Shown: positions 8,665-17,967, counted from the first letter of the stretch. The stretch is 64,000 bases of DNA from Crocinitomicaceae bacterium (GCA_020635955.1 JACJYW010000012.1:1-64000), one strand, 5' to 3'. Notes: generated from the letters alone by a model not told the origin. Numbers and translations: made by a program.

Positions 8665-9687
8665 GTGGCCAAAACCGGCGTTTTATTAATCAATTTAGGA
8701 ACTCCAGACAGTCCCTCAACCAGAGAGGTTAGGAAGTATCTGACTGAGTTTCTTAATGACCCCAGGGTTATTGATATTAATCCTGTTGGGCGATTTTTTC
8801 TCGTTAATGGAATCATAGTTCCTTTCAGGGCGCCGAAATCAGCAAAGATCTACAAGGAACTTTGGGACTTATGGAATGGAGATTCACCATTGTTAACTTA
8901 TGGCAATATCTTAAGAGATCAAATTCAAGAACGTCTAGGTGATGAGGACGTAAGGGTGGAATTGGCAATGCGGTATCAAAATCCTTCATTGGATCATGTA
9001 TTATCAAAAATGGAAAAAGCAGGATATGATCAGATCATTATTCTACCCCTTTTCCCACATTACGCGAGTGCTTCAACTGGTTCGGCTGTTGAAAAAGCAA
9101 TGAATTTGATCAGAAAATGGTGGGTTATTCCTGAGATCAAGATCATATCCGATTTTTTTGATCACCCTGGATACATACAAGCCTTCGTGGAGAAAGCTCG
9201 ACAACATGATATCGACTCATACGATCATATTATATTTAGTTATCATGGCTTGCCTGAAAGGCAAATAGATAAAGTACATCCCGAACTAAACTGTTCAAAC
9301 TGTAATTGTCATCAAGAATATAATACAGATCAACGACTGTGTTATAGGAACGCTTGTTATGAAACCAGTCGACTAATAGCTAAGGAACTTGGAATATCCA
9401 GCGAAAAATATACGGTCTCATTTCAATCCAGATTGGGAAAAACGCCTTGGCTAACTCCATATTCAGACAAAGTAATTGAAGACTTCGGAAAATCCGGTAA
9501 AAAGAAAATGCTGGTATTTTCACCCGCTTTCATTGCCGATTGTTTGGAAACCACAATTGAAATAGGTGAAGAATATCAAGAGATCTTCGAAACTGCTGGT
9601 GGAGAAAAAATACAACTGGTTGAAAGTCTAAACGACTCACCAATTTGGATGGATGCGGTAGAATCAATGATCAGGGAAATCTTATAA
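8665..9687 (+). CDS. hemH: Ferrochelatase with an internal cysteine cluster
   Basis: This enzyme inserts Fe2+ into protoporphyrin IX in the last step of protoporphyrin-dependent haem synthesis. The family N terminus is clear (VLLINLGTPDSPSTREVRKY). The metal/substrate motif FSYHGLPERQ carries the conserved His194, and the C-terminal ADCLETTIEIGEEYQEIF is also conserved. The start is GTG at 8665, 9 bases after lpdA. Residues 210-231 hold five cysteines spaced C-x2-C-x-C-x10-C-x4-C, just after the catalytic His. An internal four-Cys class of [2Fe-2S] ferrochelatases is known, and this segment fits it. The next gene begins 8 bases downstream. Confidence 0.95.
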   Translation: MAKTGVLLINLGTPDSPSTREVRKYLTEFLNDPRVIDINPVGRFFLVNGIIVPFRAPKSAKIYKELWDLWNGDSPLLTYGNILRDQIQERLGDEDVRVELAMRYQNPSLDHVLSKMEKAGYDQIIILPLFPHYASASTGSAVEKAMNLIRKWWVIPEIKIISDFFDHPGYIQAFVEKARQHDIDSYDHIIFSYHGLPERQIDKVHPELNCSNCNCHQEYNTDQRLCYRNACYETSRLIAKELGISSEKYTVSFQSRLGKTPWLTPYSDKVIEDFGKSGKKKMLVFSPAFIADCLETTIEIGEEYQEIFETAGGEKIQLVESLNDSPIWMDAVESMIREIL

Positions 9688-9695
9688 TTTTTCAT

Positions 9696-10454
9696 TTGAA
9701 GAAAATTCTATCTTACATATTATCTCCCCTATTCTTTTTGTTTTTTGGGATAGTACTGATCATCTATCATCCTTTTTTAATACTTGCCTATTTGATCTTT
9801 GGAAGAAAAGGGTTAGAATGGTTGATGGATCGATTGGTATTGACCATGATCTCAATACTGAAAATAGTGCTTTTCATGCGTTACGAAATGATCAACTTTA
9901 AACCTATTCCATCCGATAAACCTGTTCTGTTCATTTCGAATCATCAAAGCATGTGGGATATACCTCCCATTATGTGGTATTATAGAAAGAACAGACCCAA
10001 ATTTGTTGCAAAAAAGGAATTAGGACGATTCGTACCCTCTGTCTCCTTCTATTTAAGAAATGCAGATCACTTATTGATAGACAGATCCAAATCTGAGAAT
10101 GCTCTTTCAAAGATCGAGCAGTTTTCAGATCACTTAACTGAAAGAGGATATTCAATAGTGGTGTTTCCTGAGGGAACCAGAAGCAAAGACGGAAAAGTTG
10201 CCTATTTCAAGCCTAAAGGAATTAGAACTATTCTTGAAAAGATGCCAGATATACTGGTTGTTCCGTTCGCACAGCATAACACCAGAGAAATTGATAATAA
10301 TGGTAACTTTTTTAAAGATGTCGGACTTCGAATTAAGGTTGAAATGTTGCCACCAAGGCATCTTTCATTAGATCATCTTGAGGACCAATTGGAAGATCTC
10401 AGAAAAGAAATTAGTTCAGCCATAGGAGTTGATACAGAAATCACGCAACAATAA
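9696..10454 (+). CDS. 1-acylglycerol-3-phosphate O-acyltransferase family (PlsC-like)
   Basis: A membrane acyltransferase that would acylate lysophosphatidic acid in phospholipid synthesis. Block I is NHQSMWD (HX4D, catalytic His and Asp) and block III is VVFPEGTRSKDG. The N terminus has a strongly hydrophobic helix (ILSYILSPLFFLFFGIVLII). I prefer the TTG at 9696, giving MKKILSYILSP and clearing the hemH stop. An ATG at 9645 inside hemH would add 17 polar residues without family character. The gene sits in the valS-to-yebC run of same-strand genes with short gaps. Confidence 0.88.
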   Translation: MKKILSYILSPLFFLFFGIVLIIYHPFLILAYLIFGRKGLEWLMDRLVLTMISILKIVLFMRYEMINFKPIPSDKPVLFISNHQSMWDIPPIMWYYRKNRPKFVAKKELGRFVPSVSFYLRNADHLLIDRSKSENALSKIEQFSDHLTERGYSIVVFPEGTRSKDGKVAYFKPKGIRTILEKMPDILVVPFAQHNTREIDNNGNFFKDVGLRIKVEMLPPRHLSLDHLEDQLEDLRKEISSAIGVDTEITQQ

Positions 10455-10455
10455 T

Positions 10456-10463
10456 TATATTTG
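10456..10463 (+). promoter_or_regulatory. Possible -7 element (TATATTTG) upstream of yebC
   Basis: TATATTTG matches TAnnTTTG and lies 19 bases before the yebC ATG. The nearest TTG (10429-10431) is 24 bases upstream, too far for a standard spacing, so support is weak. Confidence 0.25.
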
Positions 10464-10482
10464 AATCAAAGAAATGTAAGTC

Positions 10483-11196
10483 ATGGGAAGAGCATTTGAA
10501 TTTAGAAAAGCGCGTAAAATGAAAAGGTGGGGACAGATGTCCAAAACCTTTACAAAAATTGGTAGAGAGATCACAAAAGCAGCCAAAGAAGGCGGACCAG
10601 ATCCTGAAGCAAACTCAAAGCTGCGTGTACTAATTCAAAATGCTAAAGCGGCCAACATGCCTAAAGACAATGTTGAGCGCGCCATCAAAAAAGCGACAGA
10701 CAAAAACCAGGAGAGTTGGGATGAAAGAGTGTATGAAGGATACGCACCTCATGGTATTGCTGTTTTAATAGAGACATTGACAGATAACCCTACGAGAACG
10801 GTTGCAAATGTAAGAGCGGCATTCAACAAATGTGACGGTTCATTAGGAACAGCCGGTAGCGTAGAATTCATGTTCGAGCATAAATGCATGTTCAAAATTC
10901 CTGCGGGAGATATTGATCCTGAAGAATTTGAATTGGAGATGATCGATTTTGGAGTTGAAGAGGTGGATAAAGATGAAGAAGAGAATGAGATCATCATTTA
11001 TGGTCAGTTCCAGGACTTTGGTAATATTCAAGGAGCTTTAGAAGATAAAGGATTTGAGATCAAAGAAGCAATTCTTGAAAGAATTCCTACCGACACTAAA
11101 CAATTAACACCTGAACAAGAAGAAGACGTCAATAAACTAATCGAAAGATTAGAAGATGATGATGACGTTCAGCAGGTGTTCCATACTATGGCTTAA
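10483..11196 (+). CDS. yebC: YebC/PmpR family protein (DNA-binding regulator or translation factor)
   Basis: The 237-residue protein matches YebC/TACO1 along its length. The N-terminal domain has GRAFEFRKARK, KTFTKIGREITKAAKEGGPD, then NAKAANMPKDNVERAIKKA. The middle is YEGYAPHGIAVLIETLTDN and RTVANVRAAFNKCDGSLGTAGSV, and the C terminus has an acidic LIERLEDDDDVQQVFHTM. Family members have been described as transcription regulators and as ribosome-associated factors that help at proline stretches; the sequence alone does not decide. The ATG at 10483 gives the usual 'MGRAFE' start. Confidence 0.95.
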   Translation: MGRAFEFRKARKMKRWGQMSKTFTKIGREITKAAKEGGPDPEANSKLRVLIQNAKAANMPKDNVERAIKKATDKNQESWDERVYEGYAPHGIAVLIETLTDNPTRTVANVRAAFNKCDGSLGTAGSVEFMFEHKCMFKIPAGDIDPEEFELEMIDFGVEEVDKDEEENEIIIYGQFQDFGNIQGALEDKGFEIKEAILERIPTDTKQLTPEQEEDVNKLIERLEDDDDVQQVFHTMA

Positions 11197-11205
11197 TAAT
11201 TACAG

Positions 11206-11487
11206 ATGACAGAAGTTTTAATACAAACATCTGTTTATGGAATTTTGGCTTTAGGGCTCATCAATCTATATGTTGCCTATAAATCTTATCGCAGAGAATT
11301 AATTGTATACTCTGATCTAATTTGGATAACACTAGGGATAATTGGTGTCAGTTTCATTGCCACATCTATCATGTTAAAGGGCACACTTAAACTCAACTGG
11401 ATGTACTATGTTGCACTCACAGCTTGTGGTTTTGGAATGATTGGATTGTTCTTAAAATTAACCCAACAATTACTCAGAAATCGTTAG
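11206..11487 (+). CDS. Small three-helix membrane protein, unknown
   Basis: The 93-residue protein has three predicted membrane helices: about 7-27 (YGILALGLINLYVAYKSY), 38-60 (LIWITLGIIGVSFIATSIM) and 66-88 (WMYYVALTACGFGMIGLFLKL). It starts 9 bases after yebC, on the same strand, so it probably shares that transcript. Its end overlaps the end of the convergent gene by 4 bases. I do not recognise the family. Confidence 0.6.
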   Translation: MTEVLIQTSVYGILALGLINLYVAYKSYRRELIVYSDLIWITLGIIGVSFIATSIMLKGTLKLNWMYYVALTACGFGMIGLFLKLTQQLLRNR

Positions 11488-12062
11488 GATCTCAGTACCT
11501 TTTTATTCAATTCTTCTTTTAAAAATCGAATAGCTAATTCAGTTGGTTGATGTTCTAATTGAGCAGTGATCTCAAAAATGCTTCTCGCAAGGTCAGTAGC
11601 TAATGCCGTTGGAGGCAATTTAGATGCTGCCATATTTATAATCTTTGAAACTTCTTCTTTACTGTTAGCGGTCATTCTCCAGGCATCTGTAGATACAAAT
11701 ATTTGTTGTGCCAAATTGTGTTCATATTCTTCTCTGATCGCATCCAATAATTTAGCGTGAAAAGCACCAGAAGGTAATCCCGGATTATTTAAGCGCATAA
11801 CCATATTGTTAGGTGCTATACGCTCTAAAAACAGCACTAGCCTTTGATAGGCGTCTACCTGCATTGGCAGGAAATGCTTGCTTAGATCCTGCTTTATAGG
11901 TTGAATCTGATGCAAAGATTGTTGGGTTTTGGTGGATTCAATTTTAAGTTTGTCTTTCTGAATCTCGAACCATTTGTTTGTAAAGTAAAATGCTGCGCCA
12001 AAAAATGCGATTGCCGGCACGATATAGAATGCAAAGTGTAATAGTAATTCTGATTTCGACAT
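11484..12062 (-). CDS. Conserved single-pass membrane protein of unknown function
   Basis: The 192-residue protein has one N-terminal membrane helix (LLLHFAFYIVPAIAFFGAAFYF, residues 5-28), then a short coiled segment. A helical cytosolic domain follows (HFLPMQVDAYQRLVLFLERI, then AFHAKLLDAIREEYEHNLAQQIFVS, then WRMTANSKEEVSKIINMAA). Proteins of this shape are widely conserved among Bacteroidota as uncharacterised families. I know of no function. It converges on the small membrane protein gene, with a 4-base overlap of the ends. Confidence 0.75.
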   Translation of the reverse strand: MSKSELLLHFAFYIVPAIAFFGAAFYFTNKWFEIQKDKLKIESTKTQQSLHQIQPIKQDLSKHFLPMQVDAYQRLVLFLERIAPNNMVMRLNNPGLPSGAFHAKLLDAIREEYEHNLAQQIFVSTDAWRMTANSKEEVSKIINMAASKLPPTALATDLARSIFEITAQLEHQPTELAIRFLKEELNKKVLRS

Positions 12063-12260
12063 TTGATCTGTTTTTTTGCAATATTAAGTATTCATCTATT
12101 TAAATACAATTTTGTGTGAAAAGTAACGAAACTTGTTCATACCCTTGATTTATTGTATTTTCGGATCGAAAAAAAATTATACCCGGTGCAACCTTAGTTT
12201 GCATGATTACGTTTTTGAATTATTAAAAACCAATTATATAACATTTAATCATAGGATTTT

Positions 12261-12758
12261 ATGAATGTATCAGTAAAAAAAATTAATGAGCTTCTCCCTA
12301 AAACGTTGCTTGTTATTCTATTAGCAGCCTTACCTTTTGTAGGCGCTGCCAAAGCACAGGACAACATTGATGTCACTGCTAAAGAATGGACACAGTTCAA
12401 TGTTTATGGATCAGTAAAAGTTGAATACAGAATTCAAGAATGTACATCTGGTAGATTCGTTAATTCAAACATGGTGTTCTTCAGATTTAGCAATTTATCA
12501 TCAAAAAACATTGCTTTTAAATTCAGACGTGAAGTTTACCATGATGGTAAATGCGATAATTGTCATGAAATTGACAGTGATGAACATTTGTTCGAAGTAA
12601 AATTAGCGGCAAATGAAGTCATTGAAGCAGATCCTGCTACAATTACCAATAATGCATTCTATGTATTTAGCAATTGGGCAAGACTTGTACCAGGAATGAC
12701 ACAGGTTGAATTAAACGGCATCAAGTTAGTTGGTGTTGAATCATCAATATTGAAATAA
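12261..12758 (+). CDS. Secreted protein of unknown function, upstream of adhesin gene
   Basis: The protein has a signal peptide (LLVILLAALPFVGAAKAQ, cleavage near residue 33) and a 130-residue beta-rich mature domain. CDNCHE at residues 98-102 has the spacing of a c-type haem site (CxxCH). There is only one and no other cytochrome feature, so a disulphide or metal site is more likely. The adhesin gene begins 13 bases later, so the two are probably cotranscribed and the product may act with the adhesin at the surface. I do not recognise a family. The 200 bases upstream hold no clear consensus promoter. Confidence 0.7.
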   Translation: MNVSVKKINELLPKTLLVILLAALPFVGAAKAQDNIDVTAKEWTQFNVYGSVKVEYRIQECTSGRFVNSNMVFFRFSNLSSKNIAFKFRREVYHDGKCDNCHEIDSDEHLFEVKLAANEVIEADPATITNNAFYVFSNWARLVPGMTQVELNGIKLVGVESSILK

Positions 12759-12771
12759 AAAAAAGGAAATT

Positions 12772-15693
12772 GTGAAAAGATTATATATTCTATCGATCAT
12801 TGCATTCTTAGGAAGTTATTCTATCAACTCCTTTGGACAATGTACAATAACTGCAACACCCGTTACGGCAACCGTTAATTGTGGTGAAGAAGTGGAAATA
12901 ATTGCTCAAGGTACTACAACGGCTCCAGTACTTATGGAAGATTTCAACTCTGGAGCTCTCGGGCCAGGATGGACAACTACTCAATCTCTTATTTATTCTA
13001 ATCCTTGTGGGCCTACATTAGATGGAACACCTGCCGGATGGATGGGAAGTACGGCTACACAGCCTAGAAAGATCAGTACTGTAGGTTTTGATTTACAATG
13101 TGGAGCAGAAATTTGCTTTGAACTTGATTTTGCTGGTGATGAAAATACCACAGATTGTGAAGACCCGGATGCTAGTAATGAAGGCGTATATTTCAGATAC
13201 TCAATTAACGGCGGTACAACCTGGGTAGACATCTTCTATTTCCAACCTAACTCAGCTAACACGGGTCCTTATTATTCTTGGGCGAATTATTGTTTTGACC
13301 TGCCTGCTGCTGGATTTAGTTCTAGTACTATGTTCCAATGGAGCCAGGATGCTGGAAGTAGTGATTTTTGGGACCACTGGGGTCTAGATAATATCATTAT
13401 TACGCCTTATGACTGTGGAAACAACTACTATTTTGAAGTTAATGGAAGTCCTATGGATGGAGATACTTTGGTATATCCTACAACTCCTGCTGGAGTGACT
13501 ACAGATGTTGTTTATGATATCATTTATACAAATGGAATTGATGACACTTGTTCAACTCAAACAATTGTTACTGTAAACCCATTCGTTGTAGATATTACTG
13601 CTGTTGACCCAATTCTAGATTGTGGTGAGTGTACAGATCTAAATGCTGTTCTTAATCCACTACCAAATATCAATGGTGCTAATTATACTATTACATGGAC
13701 TCCGGCTGCTTCATTGAGTAATGATGCTATTCCAAATCCAACAGCTTGTCCTGATGCAAATGAAACATATACTGCCACTATCATTGAAACAAATAGTGGA
13801 TGTGAGGGATCAGAAACTATTGACATTGTCATGAACAATGGTTCTGCAACTGCAGATTTCACAGCTAGTGTTACGCAAGGATGTGCTCCATTGGCAGTTA
13901 ACTTTACAAATAATAGTATTGCAGATTCTTATGTATGGAATTTTGGTGATGGTTCTCCAACCACAACAGCTACAGACCCATCACATACCTTCACTTCACA
14001 AGGAACATATACAGTAACTCTTACTGCAAGTTTAGATGCTCCATCTTGTTTAGATGATGTGATGACAATTGATATTATTGTTGGAAACAACATTCAGCCT
14101 GTGGCAGATTTTGACTATGTGTTAGAATGTGGAGTTCCAACTATCAACATTACCAATACAAGTACGGCAGGATTAAATTACACCTGGAATATGGGTGACG
14201 GAACTACCTATAATACCACTGATGTGATCCATGCTTATGCATCTACTGGTACATACACCATTACATTGACTGTTGATGACCCTATTTGTGGAACTTCAGA
14301 TCAGTTGATAGAAGTGATCAATGTAGTAGACAACCCTATTACTTTCATCTTCAATGAACCTACTTGTTATGGATTCAATGATGGTTCAGCTACTATTGGT
14401 TTGACTAACTCTACAGGTAGTGAGGTATTCACTATTACTGACTCTTTAGGAAATGTGTTGAACGTACAGGGTTCTAACACTGCAAACTCATTAGTAGCAG
14501 GAGAATATACTTTGAGTGTTAATCTTGGATTAGGATGTATTGCAGATACCACAGTTATGTTAGAAAATCCAGATCAGATTGATGTTACATTGGATATTCA
14601 AAATGTACTTTGTAATGGAGATGCTACAGGATATGCCGTAGTAACTGGTCTAACTGGTGCTCAAACTAGCACTGGTGGAGTATTAGCTGTTCAAAACGGA
14701 ATTTACAACTGGAATCCTAACCCAGCTGGAGTTGGAGGTATTGGAGCTGACAGTTCATTCAATATGCCTGCAGGACAGTATACTTTGATCGTGAATGACG
14801 AAAAAGGATGTTCAGAGACATTTGACTTTGTAATTACACAGCCTTCTCCTATTGTATTGTCAGAATTAGGATCCACGCCTGCAATGTGCAGAAGCTTCTA
14901 CTATCAAAATGGAAACGGGGCTATCTGGGTTGCTGCTTCTGGTGGAGTTCCAGATTATGACTACCTATGGTTAAATCTTCAGGATTCAACTGTTTCTGGT
15001 AACACAACATGGGGAGGATTAAATCCGGGTCAATATCAAATATTGGTTCAAGATAACAATGGTTGTACGCTAATTCAAACCATTACATTGGATTCATTAT
15101 CTCCAATTGCAGATTTCGAAATGACTTCACCACAATTTACGGTTGACTATGAGGGTACTGCTCCTGTTGTCGTACACTTTGAAAATACTTCAACTGGATT
15201 TTCTAACGGTTTAGATCCGTTGGCTGATACTACTTGTTATTGGAACTTTGGATTTGATCCTAATGCCTGGGTGTTATCAACTAGCATTTACGAATCATTC
15301 GATACTACTTACAGTGAAGGAGGCGAGTATGAAGTTTGTCTTGTAGCAATTAATAAAAACAATTGTGTTGACACGACTTGTAAGATCATTATAGTGTATG
15401 ATCCACTTCAATTCTCACCTATTAATGTGTTTACGCCTAATGGTGATGGAGACAATGATGAATTCACGTTTGTTTACCGTGCTGATGCCGTTTCAGAATT
15501 CAAATGTACAGTTGTAAACAGATGGGGTAAAACAGTAGTGGAATTTGATAATATCACTGATACTTGGGATGGAACTGATAAAAGCGGCAGCAAAGTAACA
15601 GATGGAGTTTACTTCTATGTTTACGAAGGTGTTGCTGATAATGGCACTCTGTTTAGCGGCCAGGGAACTGTAACCATAGTCGGCTCTAAATAG
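12772..15693 (+). CDS. T9SS-secreted adhesin with reelin-like, PKD and SprB-type repeats
   Basis: A 973-residue cell-surface protein. After the signal peptide (ILSIIAFLGSYSINSFGQ) comes a reelin-subrepeat-like domain, about 45-215, with the pattern YSINGGTTWVDI and DHWGLDNIIITP. PKD domains lie near 361-440 (YVWNFGDGSPTTTATDPSHTF) and 442-520 (YTWNMGDGTTYNTTDVIHAY). SprB-like repeats follow from about 523 (CYGFNDGSATIGLTNSTGSE). The last ~90 residues form a gliding-motility-type C-terminal domain (NVFTPNGDGDNDEF, VNRWGKTVVEFD, DGVYFYVYEGV), the type IX secretion signal known as type B. The start is GTG at 12772. A terminator follows at 15721, inside the end of the convergent gene. Ligand unknown. 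Confidence 0.9.
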   Translation: MKRLYILSIIAFLGSYSINSFGQCTITATPVTATVNCGEEVEIIAQGTTTAPVLMEDFNSGALGPGWTTTQSLIYSNPCGPTLDGTPAGWMGSTATQPRKISTVGFDLQCGAEICFELDFAGDENTTDCEDPDASNEGVYFRYSINGGTTWVDIFYFQPNSANTGPYYSWANYCFDLPAAGFSSSTMFQWSQDAGSSDFWDHWGLDNIIITPYDCGNNYYFEVNGSPMDGDTLVYPTTPAGVTTDVVYDIIYTNGIDDTCSTQTIVTVNPFVVDITAVDPILDCGECTDLNAVLNPLPNINGANYTITWTPAASLSNDAIPNPTACPDANETYTATIIETNSGCEGSETIDIVMNNGSATADFTASVTQGCAPLAVNFTNNSIADSYVWNFGDGSPTTTATDPSHTFTSQGTYTVTLTASLDAPSCLDDVMTIDIIVGNNIQPVADFDYVLECGVPTINITNTSTAGLNYTWNMGDGTTYNTTDVIHAYASTGTYTITLTVDDPICGTSDQLIEVINVVDNPITFIFNEPTCYGFNDGSATIGLTNSTGSEVFTITDSLGNVLNVQGSNTANSLVAGEYTLSVNLGLGCIADTTVMLENPDQIDVTLDIQNVLCNGDATGYAVVTGLTGAQTSTGGVLAVQNGIYNWNPNPAGVGGIGADSSFNMPAGQYTLIVNDEKGCSETFDFVITQPSPIVLSELGSTPAMCRSFYYQNGNGAIWVAASGGVPDYDYLWLNLQDSTVSGNTTWGGLNPGQYQILVQDNNGCTLIQTITLDSLSPIADFEMTSPQFTVDYEGTAPVVVHFENTSTGFSNGLDPLADTTCYWNFGFDPNAWVLSTSIYESFDTTYSEGGEYEVCLVAINKNNCVDTTCKIIIVYDPLQFSPINVFTPNGDGDNDEFTFVYRADAVSEFKCTVVNRWGKTVVEFDNITDTWDGTDKSGSKVTDGVYFYVYEGVADNGTLFSGQGTVTIVGSK

Positions 15694-15703
15694 AGGAATC
15701 CTC

Positions 15704-17878
15704 TTATAAATAAAATCTCCAAACACCCCTACCGAAGTAACCGACGGTAAGGGTGTTTGTTTTTTTATCAAAGTACATTCCATGCACTTTACAATGAGGA
15801 GCATTGAATCCAATCTGTTCCCATTCCCCTTTACCTTTTAGTGTTTTCTTAGTTCCGTAATATATTCCGGTTCTAGTTCCAAAGAACATTCCTCCATTTC
15901 CATCAGGGATCAAATTATATCTTCCGGTACTGGTATATTTTAAGTTGTTTGAAATATCATTTTCCTTTTTCAGTCCATTAGATTTAGAATATTTCAGCTC
16001 GTAGATCATTCCTGGGCTTAGGTCTGTAAATTCAGTTCCCCAAATTCCACCAATATAAGCAATATAGATCCTGTTACTTTTATGCGGATCAGGCGTAATA
16101 TTAGCTATCCAATCATTTCTTGGTATCTCCAATTCAAACCAGGAGTTGATAACCGTCTCAGCTGAAGCGGTGCAATCCACTGTTTTAAAAACACGGTGTA
16201 CATTTATTGGAGAACCCTTTTCATCCGTTGTCATATGAATGACATGAACATATAAATGATCAGGATAATACGGTGAATTGTAAATCCCATAAACTGCATA
16301 ATTTTCCAAACTATGGGTCAACCCAAAATTGGTGATTCGTTGCATGCTATCCTTGCTTTCAGGATAAAGCGTTCTACCAACATCTACATTGCCATTTCGT
16401 CCTCCATGAGAATAATTGAACATGAGCATTTTATTATTTTCGGGATGCAGCACTGCTGACATCATCCAACCAGAAGTCTGAACACGATTTAAGTTATGCA
16501 GATTTTTATGCGTTTTACCCCAATCTGTAGATAGATAAACTCCACCTCCTGTATATTGATTAGAGGTATATACATAACCACTAGTATCTCCAGGTAATAA
16601 AGGAATTAATCCATCCCCCCCATTTATACACTTCCATGTATTGACCCCGTCATTCTGCCAGTCTGATCTTAAAGAACTCCCGTCATGATAGCAACCAATT
16701 GCTATTATCTCCGGATCTGCATTTGAAACCGCTATTCCCTCCACTTCTGCTACTGCCAGGCCATTACTATTATCTCTCCATTTTGCCCCGAGATCAGATG
16801 AAGTATAAATACCCCCATGAGTAACCAAATGTATTTTTTTAGGATCAAAGGGATCAAAACAAACACCTTCAATGTCTACATGATAGCCTGAACCATTTAT
16901 ATCAAGGGTCTTCTTTTCAACCAGATTGTAGCCTTTAATATTTATTCCAAATCCTATCATTACAAAATTCTCGTCATGGGGAGAGACTTTAAAAGATCGC
17001 CCATTGCCAAAAACCACTTGCAAATTTTTAAGATACATCTCAGCTTGTTTTGTTGAAGGATCATACCACCAAAGCTCATCACCTTTTTTTTGGTAGTTCA
17101 ACAATAACAATAAACTATTTCCTTTTGGTTCAATGTTGATGGTTTGAATGGGGTCATCAAAAGAAGAAATAAAGGTTATTGGTTTAGGATCAAGAAGATC
17201 GGAAGCATCCATTTCAAATACATTCCATTTACCATCTTTCTGTTGCGAATAGTAAAGATCATTATTGACAAATTCGATATCGTAAATGTTTCCCTCAGCT
17301 CCGTTAACTTTTTGCCAAACCACTTTTTCAGCCATGCAATCATTGGTTTTAAATAGCCCATCAGTTGTATAGACAAATAATTGATCTTCTTTTGCTGGAT
17401 GAAATTGAAAACCGTGGATTATGGTCCATTCAGAAGCAAATGAAGAAAGATTTGCTATCCTTTCCCAACTTATTCCCTCATCTTTGGTACGATAGATGGC
17501 TCCTTTATTTCCAATTCTCCCTGGATTACTATGATCACCTTCAAGACAAGAATATGCAAACCAAGCTTTAGGATCTTTTGGATGAAAATCAGCCCATGCG
17601 CAGGTGGTATAATCCCAGCTATCAGATCCTGCTGGCAGCCATAGTTCACCACCGTCTTTTGTGAAGAATAATCCTCCATTCAAAGCTCCGGCCAGATAAA
17701 GATCTTTTTGTTCTTCACAGGCCAACATAAATTCCATAGGACCAATTCCTGCAGCTGCTTGATGACCATCCTGCAAAGGTTTTACATCTGGACCGAGCAT
17801 GGTCCATTGGTTGGAAAAGTTGTATTGTTGAGCAATTGAAATTGAACTAAAAAGAATAAAAAAGATCAGGCTTTTCAT
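15704..17878 (-). CDS. Secreted BNR/sortilin-type beta-propeller protein
   Basis: The 724-residue protein has a signal peptide (MKSLIFFILFSSISIAQ) and repeated BNR motifs of the S/T-x-D-x-G-x-x-W type. Examples are GGLFFTKDGGELWLPAG, GAIYRTKDEGISWERIANL, GGIYTSSDLGAKWRDN and GGVYLSTDWGKTHKN. Such repeats build a beta-propeller and occur in sialidases, sortilin-like proteins and xyloglucanases. No catalytic Arg triad is evident, so I would not call an enzyme. It ends GYFGRGVWRFYL, a motif common at the end of this family, and lacks a T9SS tail. The last codons overlap the terminator hairpin of the convergent adhesin gene. Confidence 0.85.
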   Translation of the reverse strand: MKSLIFFILFSSISIAQQYNFSNQWTMLGPDVKPLQDGHQAAAGIGPMEFMLACEEQKDLYLAGALNGGLFFTKDGGELWLPAGSDSWDYTTCAWADFHPKDPKAWFAYSCLEGDHSNPGRIGNKGAIYRTKDEGISWERIANLSSFASEWTIIHGFQFHPAKEDQLFVYTTDGLFKTNDCMAEKVVWQKVNGAEGNIYDIEFVNNDLYYSQQKDGKWNVFEMDASDLLDPKPITFISSFDDPIQTINIEPKGNSLLLLLNYQKKGDELWWYDPSTKQAEMYLKNLQVVFGNGRSFKVSPHDENFVMIGFGINIKGYNLVEKKTLDINGSGYHVDIEGVCFDPFDPKKIHLVTHGGIYTSSDLGAKWRDNSNGLAVAEVEGIAVSNADPEIIAIGCYHDGSSLRSDWQNDGVNTWKCINGGDGLIPLLPGDTSGYVYTSNQYTGGGVYLSTDWGKTHKNLHNLNRVQTSGWMMSAVLHPENNKMLMFNYSHGGRNGNVDVGRTLYPESKDSMQRITNFGLTHSLENYAVYGIYNSPYYPDHLYVHVIHMTTDEKGSPINVHRVFKTVDCTASAETVINSWFELEIPRNDWIANITPDPHKSNRIYIAYIGGIWGTEFTDLSPGMIYELKYSKSNGLKKENDISNNLKYTSTGRYNLIPDGNGGMFFGTRTGIYYGTKKTLKGKGEWEQIGFNAPHCKVHGMYFDKKTNTLTVGYFGRGVWRFYL
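15721..15767 (+). terminator. Intrinsic terminator of the adhesin gene, within the convergent coding end
   Basis: The 14-base arms 15721-15734 and 15745-15758 (AAACACCC...GGGTGTTT) pair with one mismatch across a 10-base loop. A T-rich tract follows to 15766. The same bases encode the last ~15 residues before the stop of the minus-strand BNR gene. Confidence 0.8.
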
Positions 17879-17920
17879 TTGAGATAATTTTACTTAAAAG
17901 TAGTTTTATTTTTCTCAAAC

Positions 17921-17949
17921 AAAAAAGGCGACCCTGACAGATCGCCTTT
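17921..17949 (-). terminator. Intrinsic terminator of the porP/sprF operon
   Basis: AAAGGCGA (17924-17931) pairs with TCGCCTTT (17942-17949), 8 bp with a 10-base loop. Read on the minus strand it is followed by a run of T (the A tract at 17921-17926). It sits 18 bases after the PorP/SprF stop. Confidence 0.8.
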
Positions 17950-17967
17950 GATAATTTCATTTTCCTA

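Noticed and set aside
9645..9695. N-terminal extension of the PlsC-like protein from ATG 9645
   Set aside because: It lies inside hemH and adds polar residues before the hydrophobic helix; TTG 9696 fits better.
12551..12566. CxxCH in the 165-residue secreted protein as a c-type haem site
   Set aside because: Single motif in a beta-rich domain with no other cytochrome feature; a chance or disulphide/metal site is more likely.
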